Assembly: GCF_019266065.1 (NCBI RefSeq)
Contig: NZ_LPNR01000107.1
Span: 62,001-126,000 of the forward strand
Source of the DNA: Nocardia sp. MH4
Lineage (GTDB): Bacteria; Actinomycetota; Actinomycetes; Mycobacteriales; Mycobacteriaceae
Direction: 5' to 3'
Length of the DNA: 64,000 nt
The notes beneath the pieces are model-generated. The model did no database searches. It was not told the DNA's origin and saw nothing but the letters and a program-made list of their open reading frames with translations. A program made the translations under genes and the position numbers. Shown in pieces: positions 40,370 through 49,289 of this stretch. Within the stretch, counting starts at the first letter, position 1. The number at the start of each line of letters is the position of its first letter.

Positions 40370-41944
40370 TCAGCGGAAGGGGGACCGGTCGATTCCGCAG
40401 CGGAGGTCGGCCGGGGGGAGTTGGCCGGTGAACAGGTAGTCGCGCTTGACGTGCTCGGCGCAGGTGCTGGGCACGTACATGCTGCTGTGGCCCGCGCCTT
40501 CGATCACGACCACGCGGGCGTGGGCCAGCTGCGCGGCGCCGGCGACGGCGCCGCGCAGGGGCGTCGCCGGGTCGTACCGGCTGTTGAGGACCAGGATCGG
40601 GGCGGCGGTGTCGCGATTCCAGGGACCGGTGTAGCGGTCGACGTCGCGGGCAGACCAGAAGGCGCAGGGCAGGGCGTTGAAGACGGCGGTGCGGCCGAAA
40701 TACGGGACGCGCAGGTCTTCGAGGGCGCCGGCCCGGCTGTAGACGGCGGGGTCGGTCGGGACGGCGCTGTCGGCGCACTGGATCGAATAGAACGCCTCGA
40801 CGCGATTGCCCGGCTGCTCTTTCGCGAAGACCGCGTCGTGCGTCACGGCCGGAACCAGCGCGGTGCCCGCGTCGAAGAGTTGCTGCAACAGCAGCGCCAG
40901 GTCGGGATAGGTTTCCGGGCGCGCGAGGCTGCCCGCGGCCGCGACGAGCTGCCCGTACGTCCACGGGGTGCCGTCGACGACGATGGGCGCCAAGCGCGCG
41001 CGTTCGGCGAGCGCGATCCATTTGAGTTTCGGCTCGCCCGCCGAGAACGCGCAGTCCGGGCCCGCGGCCGAGCAGGCGCGCAGGAACGCGTCGAAGGTCT
41101 CGGCGACGGCGTCGGCCACGCCCTGCCTGGTGTCCAGCGGCAGGGTCGCGCCGTCGGTGCCGTGTCCGTTCGCATTGCCCTCGAAGTCCAGCGACCCGTC
41201 CAGTGCCATCGCCCGCACCCGGCCCGGGAACATGTTGGCGTAGACCGCGCCGACCTGGGTGCCGTAGGAGATGCCGTGATAGCTCAGCGCGGCATCGCCG
41301 ACCGCGCGGCGCAGCAACTCCAGGTCGCGGGCGGTGTTCGCGGTCGAGGCGTGCGCCAGGATCGGGCCCGCGGACTCCGCGCAGCGGCCCGCGATATCGG
41401 CGGAGCGGTCGAAGAACTCCGGCTCCTCGGCGGGATTCGACGGTGTGCCAGGGAAGGTCGCGAAGTAGGCCTGCTGCTCGTCGTACGAGGGAAAACAGCT
41501 GGTCGGGGCGCTGCGTGCGACCGAGCGCGGGTCCCACGACACCAGATCGAACCGGGCCCGCAGCTCCTCGGAGAACAACCACGGCCACCGCGCCCGCTCC
41601 CGCAGCCGATCGACACCGGACGGTCCGGGCCCGCCGAAGTTCACGAACAGGGTGCCGATGCGCCGGTCGGGATCGGTCGCGGGCAGCTTGATCACCGCCA
41701 GGTCGATCTGCTCGCCCTGCGGACTGCGGTAGTCCAGCGGCACCTGCGCCCAGGCGCAGGAGAAGCCGTCCTCGCAATCCGACCACCGCAGGTCGGGAGT
41801 GCCGGCGGCCTCGGCGAGCGGGTCGACGTACGGATCGGCGGCGCGGGCGGGCGCGGGGATGGTGAGGGCGCCGAGACCGAGCAGAACAGCGAGAACGCGA
41901 GTCCAGCTACGGCGAGTTCCACGGCGCCCAGAGCGCGAATACAA
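40370..41944 (-). CDS. Secreted alpha/beta hydrolase with TAP-like C-terminus (tripeptidyl aminopeptidase type)
   Basis: A 524-residue exported hydrolase resembling Streptomyces/Mycobacterium SlpD/E-type tripeptidyl aminopeptidases and CaeA-like esterases. A signal peptide precedes 'ARAADPYVDP'. The oxyanion segment is 'FVNFGGPGPSGVD', the serine elbow is 'YHGISYGTQVGAVYANMFP' (G-x-S-x-G), and the C-terminal TAP-like region has 'LNSRYDPATPLRGA' and 'VIEGAGHSSMY' carrying the acid and His. The frame is open to 42181, but TTG 41944 with GGAGG eight bases upstream gives a normal signal peptide. Substrate is probably an N-terminal peptide or ester; not determinable. Confidence 0.8.
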   Translation of the reverse strand: MYSRSGRRGTRRSWTRVLAVLLGLGALTIPAPARAADPYVDPLAEAAGTPDLRWSDCEDGFSCAWAQVPLDYRSPQGEQIDLAVIKLPATDPDRRIGTLFVNFGGPGPSGVDRLRERARWPWLFSEELRARFDLVSWDPRSVARSAPTSCFPSYDEQQAYFATFPGTPSNPAEEPEFFDRSADIAGRCAESAGPILAHASTANTARDLELLRRAVGDAALSYHGISYGTQVGAVYANMFPGRVRAMALDGSLDFEGNANGHGTDGATLPLDTRQGVADAVAETFDAFLRACSAAGPDCAFSAGEPKLKWIALAERARLAPIVVDGTPWTYGQLVAAAGSLARPETYPDLALLLQQLFDAGTALVPAVTHDAVFAKEQPGNRVEAFYSIQCADSAVPTDPAVYSRAGALEDLRVPYFGRTAVFNALPCAFWSARDVDRYTGPWNRDTAAPILVLNSRYDPATPLRGAVAGAAQLAHARVVVIEGAGHSSMYVPSTCAEHVKRDYLFTGQLPPADLRCGIDRSPFR

Positions 41945-42267
41945 CTGCCGAGCCTCCTGCACAGATCGGGCGAACCTCGCGAAGCTATCACATGCTTTCC
42001 TCAGGAAACTAGTTGGCGGCGAACGGAATTCGCCGAGCGCACCCCCGTCCGGTCTGGTCCGGACCGCCCGCGCGGGAATTTGTTTCGAATTGTTCGGTGA
42101 ACGTGAGGTTAAATATCCCGAGGTCAATTCTGTGTTTTTCCCGATAATCGTGAAATCGCGGTGGCCGACCCTCTGATCCATCGCTAGGGTCGGGATGGTC
42201 GCGCGGAAATGTGGCGCGACCGGGTGTCAAAGACGATCCCTAATTCCAGGACAACCGGAGGAGTGGG
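41945..42267. other. Divergent intergenic region, no gene seen
   Basis: About 320 bp between the secreted hydrolase (minus) and the DUF1275 gene (plus), visibly more A+T-rich around 42,070-42,170. The hydrolase frame runs through part of it without stops but with poor coding character. It probably holds the two divergent promoters; I could not place them with confidence. Confidence 0.5.
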
Positions 42268-42993
42268 ATGGTGACGACAACCACAGAGAAAACCGGGCGT
42301 GACCTGGCCCACCGGGCGCCGCTACGCGGGATTCCCGCGGGCGCGATGCCGATGGTCGCCTTTCTTTCGATATTGGCCGGATTCATCGGCGCGGCCGCCT
42401 ATACGCATTCCGCCGGATATTTCGTGACATTCATGACCGGAAATACCGAGCGGGCCGTTCTCGGCTGGTTCGACAATGATCAGCTGCTGGCCGTCGGTGC
42501 CATCACGCTGCTCTTCTCGTTCGGGCTCGGCGTGTTCGTCGCCTCGCTGCTGCGCAGGCGGTGGTGGCGCGACAGCCGCCACGGCGCCGCGGTGGTGACC
42601 ACCGCGGCGCTGGTGGTGGCCGCGGTCGTCGACTTCGCCCTCGACCGCACCGGCGGTCAGGAGGTGGGGTTCATCCCCATCGCGTTCGTCGCCTTCGCGG
42701 TCGGCGCGCTCAACACCGCGTTCGTGAAGAACGGCGAGACCAGCGTCCCGCTGAGCTATGCCACCGGGACCGTCGTGAAGCTGAGCCAGGGGATCGAAAG
42801 CCATGTCAGCGGCGGTAGCGCTCGCGACTGGCTCGGCTACGGCGGGCAGTACGCGGCCTTCGCGGTCGGCGCCTTCCTCGGCGGAGTGATGAGCCTGGTC
42901 GTCGGTGGCGAGCTGATGCTCATCGTGGCCGCCGCCGTCTCGGCCGCCGCGGCGATGCTCACCGCCAAGGCGGCGCGCGCGGTCGCGGCCTGA
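42268..42993 (+). CDS. DUF1275 (YoaK-like) membrane protein
   Basis: A 241-residue integral membrane protein with about six hydrophobic helices. The family marker is the early 'AAAYTHSAGYFVTFMTGNTE' segment (helix then loop) and 'VPLSYATGTVVKLSQGI' in the second half. DUF1275/YoaK proteins are thought to be transporters; no substrate is established. ATG 42268 follows GGAGGAG. It is the last inserted gene before the rpsH promoter. Confidence 0.8.
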   Translation: MVTTTTEKTGRDLAHRAPLRGIPAGAMPMVAFLSILAGFIGAAAYTHSAGYFVTFMTGNTERAVLGWFDNDQLLAVGAITLLFSFGLGVFVASLLRRRWWRDSRHGAAVVTTAALVVAAVVDFALDRTGGQEVGFIPIAFVAFAVGALNTAFVKNGETSVPLSYATGTVVKLSQGIESHVSGGSARDWLGYGGQYAAFAVGAFLGGVMSLVVGGELMLIVAAAVSAAAAMLTAKAARAVAA

Positions 42994-43022
42994 CGCACCC
43001 GGCCGCGCGAACCGACCCCGAT

Positions 43023-43051
43023 TTGGTCCTGACCACGGCGTTGCCTACACT
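43023..43051 (+). promoter_or_regulatory. Promoter of the rpsH-rplO ribosomal segment, near copy of the rplN promoter
   Basis: TTGGTC (43023-43028), 17 bp, then TACACT (43046-43051), followed by CTAGAGCGGTTGCCTG. The -10 and the next 16 bases are nearly identical to those before rplN. A leader of about 210 bp follows with no evident gene, up to rpsH at 43,265. Confidence 0.7.
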
Positions 43052-43264
43052 AGAGCGGTTGCCTGGGCACCTCTGTGTCCGCTGGCGCCTCGCTGATGTG
43101 TGTAAGCGGGCGGACGGTCCAGGCGCCGAGAGCTCGTTAAGAGAACTCATCCGGTCGGTAAGTGCCGTCCGGACCAGCCGAATTGTTGTAGGCCCACGGT
43201 CGGCGTGTGTGAGCGCGCCGATGCTGCATGGGAACCGCAGCGAGAAAGGTGTCGAGGTCTAACC

Positions 43265-43663
43265 ATGACCATGACTGATCCGATCGCAGACTTCTTGACG
43301 CGTCTGCGCAACGCCAACTCGGCGTACCACGATCAGGTGAAGGCGCCCCACTCCAAGCTCAAGGCGAACATCGCCGAGATCTTGAAGCGTGAGGGCTACA
43401 TCGCCGATTACCGCACCGAAGACGCGCCGGTGGGCAAGGCCCTCGTCGTCGATCTGAAGTACGGCCCCAGCCGTGAGCGCAGCCTGCAGGGCCTGCGTCG
43501 CGTCTCGAAGCCGGGTCTGCGTGTGTACGCGAAGTCCACCAACCTGCCCAAGGTCCTCGGCGGCCTCGGCGTGGCGATCATTTCCACGTCGACCGGTCTG
43601 CTCACCGACCGTCAGGCGGCCAAGCAGGGCGTGGGCGGCGAAGTCCTCGCCTACGTCTGGTAA
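43265..43663 (+). CDS. rpsH: 30S ribosomal protein S8 (uS8)
   Basis: A 132-residue S8 starting MTMTDPIADFLTRLRNA, with the conserved C-terminal 'ISTSTGLLTDRQA' and 'GGEVLAYVW'. It binds helix 21 of 16S rRNA. An upstream in-frame ATG at 43205 exists but 43265 is the family start. It normally follows rpsN directly; here it starts a separate transcript. Confidence 0.98.
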   Translation: MTMTDPIADFLTRLRNANSAYHDQVKAPHSKLKANIAEILKREGYIADYRTEDAPVGKALVVDLKYGPSRERSLQGLRRVSKPGLRVYAKSTNLPKVLGGLGVAIISTSTGLLTDRQAAKQGVGGEVLAYVW

Positions 43664-43678
43664 GGGAGGTCAGGACTA

Positions 43679-44218
43679 ATGTCGCGTATTGGTAAGAAGC
43701 CCATCGAGATTCCGGCCGGCGTCGACGTCACCATCGACGGCCAGGTCGTCACGGTGAAGGGGCCCAAGGGCACCCTGTCGCACACCGTGGCCGAGCCGAT
43801 CACCGTCACCAAGGGTGAAGGTAACGAGCTGGAGGTGGCCCGTCCCAACGACGAGCGCGCCAACCGTTCGCTGCACGGCCTGTCCCGCACCCTGATCGCC
43901 AACATGATCGAGGGTGTCACCAAGGGCTACGAGAAGAAGATGGAAATCTTCGGTGTCGGTTACCGTGTGGCCGCCAAGGGCTCGAACCTCGAGTTCGCCC
44001 TGGGCTACAGCCACCCGGTGCCGATCGAGGCCCCGGAGGGCATCACCTTCGCGGTGGAATCGCCCACCAAGTTCTCTGTGTCCGGCATCGACAAGCAGAA
44101 GGTCGGCCAGATCTCCGCTGTCATCCACGGACTGCGTAAGCCCGACCCGTACAAGGGCAAGGGCATCCGCTACGCCGGCGAGGTCGTTCGCCGCAAGGTC
44201 GGAAAGACGGGTAAGTGA
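43679..44218 (+). CDS. rplF: 50S ribosomal protein L6 (uL6)
   Basis: A 179-residue L6 starting MSRIGKKPIEIPAGV, with 'GVGYRVAAKGSNLEFALGYS' in the middle (the conserved L6 repeat junction) and 'RKPDPYKGKGIRYAGE' near the end. It follows rpsH by 15 bp with GGGAGGT as ribosome site. Confidence 0.98.
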   Translation: MSRIGKKPIEIPAGVDVTIDGQVVTVKGPKGTLSHTVAEPITVTKGEGNELEVARPNDERANRSLHGLSRTLIANMIEGVTKGYEKKMEIFGVGYRVAAKGSNLEFALGYSHPVPIEAPEGITFAVESPTKFSVSGIDKQKVGQISAVIHGLRKPDPYKGKGIRYAGEVVRRKVGKTGK

Positions 44219-44220
44219 TC

Positions 44221-44628
44221 ATGGCGCAAACTGCTAACCAGAAGGCCAAGCGGATTCCGCTGGGCAAGGACAACTCGACCAAGCGTCGGCTGTCCAAGAC
44301 CCGCCGTCACTTCCGTCTGCGCAAGAAGGTCGTCGGCACCACCGAGCGTCCGCGCCTGGTGGTCAACCGCTCCTCGCGGCACCTGCACGCTCAGCTCGTC
44401 GACGACTCGGTGGGCAAGACCATTGCCGCCGCGTCCTCGATCGAGGCCGATGTGCGCGCGCTGGAGGGCGACAAGTCCGCCAAGGGCGCCAAGGTCGGTC
44501 AGCTGATCGCCGAGCGCGCCAAGGCTGCCGGTATCGAGTCGGTCGTGTTCGACCGTGGTGGTCACGACTACCACGGCCGCATCGCGGCGCTGGCCGATGC
44601 CGCTCGTGAAGGCGGGTTGAAGTTCTGA
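44221..44628 (+). CDS. rplR: 50S ribosomal protein L18 (uL18)
   Basis: A 135-residue 5S-rRNA-binding protein with 'RPRLVVNRSSRHLHAQLVDD' and the C-terminal 'VFDRGGHDYHGRIAALADA' region. ATG 44221 is the expected start, 2 bp after the rplF stop; a GTG two codons earlier overlaps that stop. Confidence 0.98.
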   Translation: MAQTANQKAKRIPLGKDNSTKRRLSKTRRHFRLRKKVVGTTERPRLVVNRSSRHLHAQLVDDSVGKTIAAASSIEADVRALEGDKSAKGAKVGQLIAERAKAAGIESVVFDRGGHDYHGRIAALADAAREGGLKF

Positions 44629-44659
44629 TGACTGTTATTTCGAACGGAAGGAACGTCTG

Positions 44660-45310
44660 ATGCCGGGACGTCAGCGGCGTGACGGCGGCAACGGACCCGC
44701 CGGACAGAACAGCAATGCCCCCGAGGGCAACCGTGGCGACCGCCGCGGTGGTGGCGATCGTCGCGGTGGCGGCGACCGCCGCGACAACGCTGCCGAGAAG
44801 AACCAGCTCGAGCGCGTAGTCGCGATCAACCGTGTCTCCAAGGTCGTGAAGGGTGGTCGTCGCTTCAGCTTCACCGCCCTCGTGATCGTCGGTGACGGCA
44901 ACGGTCTGGTCGGCGTCGGCTACGGCAAGGCCAAGGAAGTTCCCGCGGCCATCCAGAAGGGTGTCGAGGAGGCTCGTAAGGGCTTCTTCCGCGTCCCGAT
45001 GATCGGCTCGACCATCACCCACCCGGTTCAGGGTGAGGCGGCGGCCGGCGTCGTCATGCTGCGTCCGGCTTCGCCCGGTACCGGTGTGATCGCCGGTGGC
45101 GCGGCGCGTGCCGTGCTCGAATGCGCCGGCATTCACGACATTCTGGCCAAGTCGCTCGGTAGCGACAATGCGATTAACGTCGTTCACGCGACGGTTGCCG
45201 CGCTCAAGATGCTCCAGCGTCCCGAAGAGGTTGCCGCGCGTCGCGGTCTGCCGATCGAGGATGTCGCTCCGGCGGGCATGCTGCGTGCGCGTGCGGGACA
45301 GGGAGCCTGA
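44660..45310 (+). CDS. rpsE: 30S ribosomal protein S5 (uS5)
   Basis: A 216-residue S5. The family core starts at about residue 48 ('LERVVAINRVSKVVKGGRR'), with 'GYGKAKEVPAAI' and 'PGTGVIAGGAAR' later. The first 45 residues are a Gly/Arg/Asp-rich extension with repeated DRRGGG units, as in other mycolate actinomycetes and probably rRNA-binding. Confidence 0.97.
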   Translation: MPGRQRRDGGNGPAGQNSNAPEGNRGDRRGGGDRRGGGDRRDNAAEKNQLERVVAINRVSKVVKGGRRFSFTALVIVGDGNGLVGVGYGKAKEVPAAIQKGVEEARKGFFRVPMIGSTITHPVQGEAAAGVVMLRPASPGTGVIAGGAARAVLECAGIHDILAKSLGSDNAINVVHATVAALKMLQRPEEVAARRGLPIEDVAPAGMLRARAGQGA

Positions 45311-45312
45311 CC

Positions 45313-45492
45313 ATGGCTGATCTCAAGGTGACCCAGATCAAGAGCACCATCGGCGCCAAGGCGAATCAGAAGGACTCCCTGCGTACGCTGGGCCTTCGCA
45401 AGATCCGTCAGAGTGTTGTCCGCGAGGACAACGCTCAGAACCGCGGTCTGATCAACGTCGTGCGCCACCTCGTAACTGTTGAGGAGGTCTGA
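45313..45492 (+). CDS. rpmD: 50S ribosomal protein L30 (uL30)
   Basis: A 59-residue protein, MADLKVTQIKSTIGAK onward, with the typical 'SLRTLGLRKIRQSVVRED' and a C-terminus ending VTVEEV. It sits 2 bp after rpsE and 1 bp before rplO in normal spc order. Confidence 0.96.
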   Translation: MADLKVTQIKSTIGAKANQKDSLRTLGLRKIRQSVVREDNAQNRGLINVVRHLVTVEEV

Positions 45493-45493
45493 C

Positions 45494-45937
45494 ATGACCA
45501 TCAAATTGCACCACCTGCGTCCTGCGCCGGGTTCCAAGACCGAGAAGACCCGTGTGGGTCGCGGTGAGGGTTCCAAGGGCAAGACCGCCGGTCGCGGTAC
45601 CAAGGGCACCAAGGCCCGCAAGAACGTCTCCCCGGCGTTCGAGGGTGGCCAGATGCCGCTGCACATGCGCCTGCCGAAGCTGAAGGGCTTCACCAACCGC
45701 TTCCGCGTGGAGTACCAGGTTGTGAACGTGGGCCGCATCGCGGAGCTGTTCCCCGAGGGCGGCACGGTCGGTAAGGCCGAGCTCGTCGCGGCCGGCGCCG
45801 TTCGCAAGAACGAGCTGGTCAAGGTTCTCGGCGACGGTGAGATCGGCGTGGCGGTCCAGGTGACCGCCGACAAGGTGACCGGCTCCGCCAAGGAGAAGAT
45901 CGCCGCAGCCGGTGGCACTGTCACCGAACTGGCCTGA
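45494..45937 (+). CDS. rplO: 50S ribosomal protein L15 (uL15)
   Basis: A 147-residue L15, starting MTIKLHHLRPAPGSK. It has the Gly/Lys-rich extension 'GEGSKGKTAGRGTKGTKARK' and the conserved 'FEGGQMPLHMRLPKLKGF'. It ends the second ribosomal segment before a hairpin. Confidence 0.98.
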   Translation: MTIKLHHLRPAPGSKTEKTRVGRGEGSKGKTAGRGTKGTKARKNVSPAFEGGQMPLHMRLPKLKGFTNRFRVEYQVVNVGRIAELFPEGGTVGKAELVAAGAVRKNELVKVLGDGEIGVAVQVTADKVTGSAKEKIAAAGGTVTELA

Positions 45938-45958
45938 CGGTACTGTTAGTCAGCAGTG

Positions 45959-45991
45959 GACACCGGACGAGTCGCGAGCTCGTCCGGTGTC
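45959..45991 (+). terminator. Hairpin terminator between rplO and secY
   Basis: A 13-bp perfect stem (arms 45959-45971 and 45979-45991) with a 7-nt loop; pairing can extend outward to CAGTG/CACTG with one bulge. It lies 21 bp after rplO, suggesting that secY-adk-map has its own promoter in 45,992-46,092. Confidence 0.7.
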
Positions 45992-46092
45992 ACTGTTAGA
46001 GTTCAAGTGTTGTCTGCCAAGCTCGTCATCGGCTGACGTTTCCGTAGAACCGAAGTCGCATGGCATGACCATGTCGTTCGCCAGGAGGATCT

Positions 46093-47415
46093 GTGCTTTC
46101 CGCCTTCGTATCGGCCTTCCGGACTCCGGACTTACGGCGGAAGATTCTCTTCACGCTGGGGTTGATCGCGCTGTACCGGTTGGGTGCCGCGCTGCCGTCC
46201 CCCGGCGTCGACTACCGCGCGGTCCAGGACTGCGTGAAGCTGGTCTCCGGCGGTGATTCCGCCGGTATCTACCAGCTCATCAATCTCTTCTCCGGTGGTG
46301 CGCTACTGCAGCTGTCGGTGTTCGCGATCGGCATCATGCCGTACATCACCGCGAGCATCATCATCCAGCTGCTGACCGTCGTCATCCCGCGGTTCGAGGA
46401 ACTGCGCAAGGAAGGCCAAGCAGGCCAGACCAAGATGACGCAGTACACCCGGTACCTGTCGATCGCGCTGGCGATCCTGCAGGCCACGGGTCTCGTCGCG
46501 CTCGCCGCGCGCGGTCAGCTGCTGCAGGGCTGCACCGAGCCCATCCTCGCCGACACCAGCATCTTCGGCATGATCATCATCGTCCTGGTGATGACCGCCG
46601 GTGCCGCGCTGGTCATGTGGTTCGGTGAGCAGATCACCGAGCGCGGTGTCGGTAACGGCATGTCGCTGCTCATCTTCGCCGGTATCGCCGCCCGCCTGCC
46701 GATCGACGGCAAGCGGATCCTCGACTCCGACGGTGGCCTGATCTTCGGCCTCGTGTGTGCCGCCGTCCTGGTGATCCTGGTGGCCGTGATCTTCGTCGAG
46801 CAGGGCCAGCGCCGGATTCCGGTGCAGTACGCCAAGCGCGTCGTCGGTCGCAAGATGTACGGCGGTTCCTCGACCTACCTGCCCTTGAAGGTCAACCAGG
46901 CCGGCGTCATCCCGGTGATCTTCGCGTCCTCGCTGCTCTACCTGCCGAACCTGATCGCGCAGCTGACCGGGTCCAGCACGGCGACGGAGCCGAGCTGGTG
47001 GCAGGAGATCATCCAGAAGTACCTGGTGAACCCGGGCAACCCGGTCTACATCGCGATCTACTTCGGTCTGATCGTGTTCTTCACCTACTTCTACGTCGCG
47101 ATCACCTTCAACCCGGAGGAGCGCGCGGATGAGATGAAGAAGTTCGGCGGCTTCATTCCCGGTTACCGTCCGGGCAAGCCGACCGCCGACTATCTCAACT
47201 ACGTTCTGAGCCGCATCACCCTGCCTGGCTCGATCTACCTCGGTCTGGTCGCCGTCCTCCCGAACCTGTTCCTGGACATGGGCTCGACCGGTGGAGCGGC
47301 GAACCTGCCGTTCGGCGGTACTGCGGTCCTCATCATGGTCAGCGTGGGTCTCGACACGGTCAAACAGATCGAGAGCCAGCTGATGAATCGAAATTACGAA
47401 GGGTTCCTCAAGTGA
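46093..47415 (+). CDS. secY: Preprotein translocase subunit SecY
   Basis: A 440-residue, ten-helix membrane protein, the pore of the Sec translocon. Landmarks are 'LGLIALYRLGAALPSPGVD', 'GIMPYITASIIIQLL' and 'RVVGRKMYGGSSTYLPLKVN', the cytosolic loop used for SecA binding. The start is GTG 46093 behind AGGAGG. Its stop overlaps the adk start as GTGA. Confidence 0.98.
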   Translation: MLSAFVSAFRTPDLRRKILFTLGLIALYRLGAALPSPGVDYRAVQDCVKLVSGGDSAGIYQLINLFSGGALLQLSVFAIGIMPYITASIIIQLLTVVIPRFEELRKEGQAGQTKMTQYTRYLSIALAILQATGLVALAARGQLLQGCTEPILADTSIFGMIIIVLVMTAGAALVMWFGEQITERGVGNGMSLLIFAGIAARLPIDGKRILDSDGGLIFGLVCAAVLVILVAVIFVEQGQRRIPVQYAKRVVGRKMYGGSSTYLPLKVNQAGVIPVIFASSLLYLPNLIAQLTGSSTATEPSWWQEIIQKYLVNPGNPVYIAIYFGLIVFFTYFYVAITFNPEERADEMKKFGGFIPGYRPGKPTADYLNYVLSRITLPGSIYLGLVAVLPNLFLDMGSTGGAANLPFGGTAVLIMVSVGLDTVKQIESQLMNRNYEGFLK

Positions 47416-47957
47416 GAGTTGTTCTGCTCGGTCCGCCGGGTGCCGGCAAGGGTACTCAGGCCGTCCTGCTGTCGGAAAAGCTGGGCGTTCCGCACATCTC
47501 CACCGGAGACCTCTTCCGCGCGAACATCAGCCAGCAGACCGCCCTCGGTCGCGAAGCGCAGAAGTACATGGACGCGGGTGACCTCGTCCCGAGCGACGTC
47601 ACCAACCGCATGGTCGAGGCCCGCGTCGGTGAGCCGGACGCGGCGAACGGCTTCGTCCTCGACGGGTACCCGCGCACGACCGACCAGGCCGACGCGCTGA
47701 AGAAGATCCTCGAGCACAACGGCACCGCGCTCGACGCCGTGCTGTGCTTCGTGGTCGCCGAGGACACCGTGGTCGAGCGCATGCTCGCCCGTGGGCGCGC
47801 CGACGACACCGAGGACGTCATCCGCAACCGGCTGCGGGTCTACCGTGAGGAGACCGAGCCGCTGCTCGAGTACTACGACGGTCTGGTCGTGACCGTCGAC
47901 GGTATCGGCGAGGTCGACGAAGTCAACGCACGGGCGCTGAAGGCGCTCGGTCAGTAA
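47412..47957 (+). CDS. adk: Adenylate kinase (short form)
   Basis: A 181-residue kinase that interconverts AMP and ATP with 2 ADP. P-loop GPPGAGKGTQ lies at residues 7-16, AMP site 'STGDLFRANI', then 'GYPRTTDQADAL'. Its LID region is the short, zinc-free type (RADDTEDVIRNRL), as usual in actinobacteria. The start is GTG 47412, coupled to secY. Confidence 0.97.
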   Translation: MRVVLLGPPGAGKGTQAVLLSEKLGVPHISTGDLFRANISQQTALGREAQKYMDAGDLVPSDVTNRMVEARVGEPDAANGFVLDGYPRTTDQADALKKILEHNGTALDAVLCFVVAEDTVVERMLARGRADDTEDVIRNRLRVYREETEPLLEYYDGLVVTVDGIGEVDEVNARALKALGQ

Positions 47958-47982
47958 CCACCGATCGGAGTACTGAGGCCGG

Positions 47983-48780
47983 ATGGTCTTCAACCGTAAG
48001 AAGAAGGTCGTGCCGTTCCGTTCGGCGGGCGAGCTGGATGCCATGGCGGCAGCCGGCGCGATCGTCGGGCGGGCGCTCGTCGCCGTCCGCGCCGCGGCCA
48101 AGCCCGGCGTCTCGACGCTGGAGCTGGACGAGGTCGCCGAGCAGGTGATCCGGGACGCGGGCGCCGTGCCGTCGTTCAAGGGCTACCACGGCTTCCCCGG
48201 CTCGATCTGTTCTTCGGTCAACGATCGTGTGGTCCATGGGATCCCCTCGGCGAAGGAAATTCTCACCGAGGGCGATCTCGTTTCCATCGACTGCGGTGCC
48301 ATCCTCGACGGCTGGCACGGTGACTCGGCGTGGACGTTCGGCGTCGGCAACATCATCGAGGCCGACGCGCTGCTGAGCGAGGCGACCAAGTTGTCGATGG
48401 AAGCGGGCATCGCCGCGATGCTGCCGGACAATCGCCTCACTGACGTCTCGCATGCCATCGAGCTCGGCACCCGCGCCGCCGAGCGCGAGCACGGCCGGGC
48501 CTACGGCATCGTCGACGGCTACGGCGGTCACGCCATCGGCCGCGAGATGCACATGGACCCGTTCCTGCCGAACGAGGGCGCCCCCGGCAAGGGCCCGCGC
48601 CTGGTCGTCGGCTCGGTCCTGGCGATCGAGCCGATGCTCACCCTGGGCACCACCGAGACCAAGACCCTCGACGACGAGTGGACCGTGGTCACCACCGACG
48701 GCACCCGTGCCGCGCACTGGGAGCACAGCGTCGCCGTCACCGAGGACGGTCCGCGCATTCTCACCCTGCGCCCGGAGTAG
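47983..48780 (+). CDS. map: Methionine aminopeptidase, type I
   Basis: A 265-residue M24 metallopeptidase that removes the initiator methionine. Metal ligands are visible in 'SIDCGAILDGWHGDSAWTF' (two Asp), 'GYGGHAIGREMH' (His), 'LAIEPML' (Glu) and 'WEHSVAVTEDG' (Glu). It follows adk by 25 bp, the usual secY-adk-map order. It ends at an inverted repeat shared with dtd. Confidence 0.97.
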   Translation: MVFNRKKKVVPFRSAGELDAMAAAGAIVGRALVAVRAAAKPGVSTLELDEVAEQVIRDAGAVPSFKGYHGFPGSICSSVNDRVVHGIPSAKEILTEGDLVSIDCGAILDGWHGDSAWTFGVGNIIEADALLSEATKLSMEAGIAAMLPDNRLTDVSHAIELGTRAAEREHGRAYGIVDGYGGHAIGREMHMDPFLPNEGAPGKGPRLVVGSVLAIEPMLTLGTTETKTLDDEWTVVTTDGTRAAHWEHSVAVTEDGPRILTLRPE

Positions 48781-48798
48781 TCGGCGCGCAGCAGGTTT

Positions 48799-48851
48799 CG
48801 AACGACGGCCCGGTCAGCCTTCCAGCAGGATGGTGACCGGGCCGTCGTTCG
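48799..48851. terminator. 18-bp inverted repeat between convergent map and dtd
   Basis: The arms at 48799-48816 and 48834-48851 are perfect 18-bp reverse complements (CGAACGACGGCCCGGTCA). The right arm and loop are the last codons of dtd (NDGPVT...), so the terminator of map overlaps dtd coding sequence and may end both transcripts. Confidence 0.7.
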
Positions 48852-49263
48852 TCAGCTCGATGCGCATGTGCGCGCCGAAGTGCCCGGTGGCCACGGTCGC
48901 GCCGAGTTCGCGCAGGGTATCGGCGAAGGTGTCGACGAGAGGTTCGGCATGTTCCCCCGGGGCGGCCGCGTTCCAGGACGGTCGCCTGCCCTTGGCGGTA
49001 TTGGCGTAGAGGGTGAACTGGCTGACCACCAGGATGGGCGCGTTCAGGTCCGCGGCGGAGCGCTCACCGTCGAGAATCCGCAGCCGCCACGCCTTGTCCG
49101 CCAGGGCTTTCGCGGTCGCCTCGGTATCGGTATGGGTGGCCCCGACCAGGGCGAGCAGCCCGTGCGGCACCCCCGCGCCGGCCGGGTCGATCCGGCCGAC
49201 CACCTCGTCGTCGACGCTCACCTGGGCACTGGTCACCCGCTGCAGCAGTACTCGCACAAGCAC
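48814..49263 (-). CDS. dtd: D-aminoacyl-tRNA deacylase
   Basis: A 149-residue Dtd that hydrolyses D-aminoacyl-tRNA (and Gly-tRNA-Ala) to keep D-amino acids out of proteins. Signature motifs are 'LVVSQFTLYA', the Gly-cisPro region near 'TNDGPVTILLEG', and 'RVTSAQVSVDDEVVGRI' at the N-terminus. Two GTG starts six bases apart (49263, 49257) are possible; the second gives the usual V/M-R-x-LLQRV beginning. Confidence 0.93.
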   Translation of the reverse strand: MLVRVLLQRVTSAQVSVDDEVVGRIDPAGAGVPHGLLALVGATHTDTEATAKALADKAWRLRILDGERSAADLNAPILVVSQFTLYANTAKGRRPSWNAAAPGEHAEPLVDTFADTLRELGATVATGHFGAHMRIELTNDGPVTILLEG

Positions 49264-49289
49264 CGATCATGCCAGGCGCCGACGACGGG

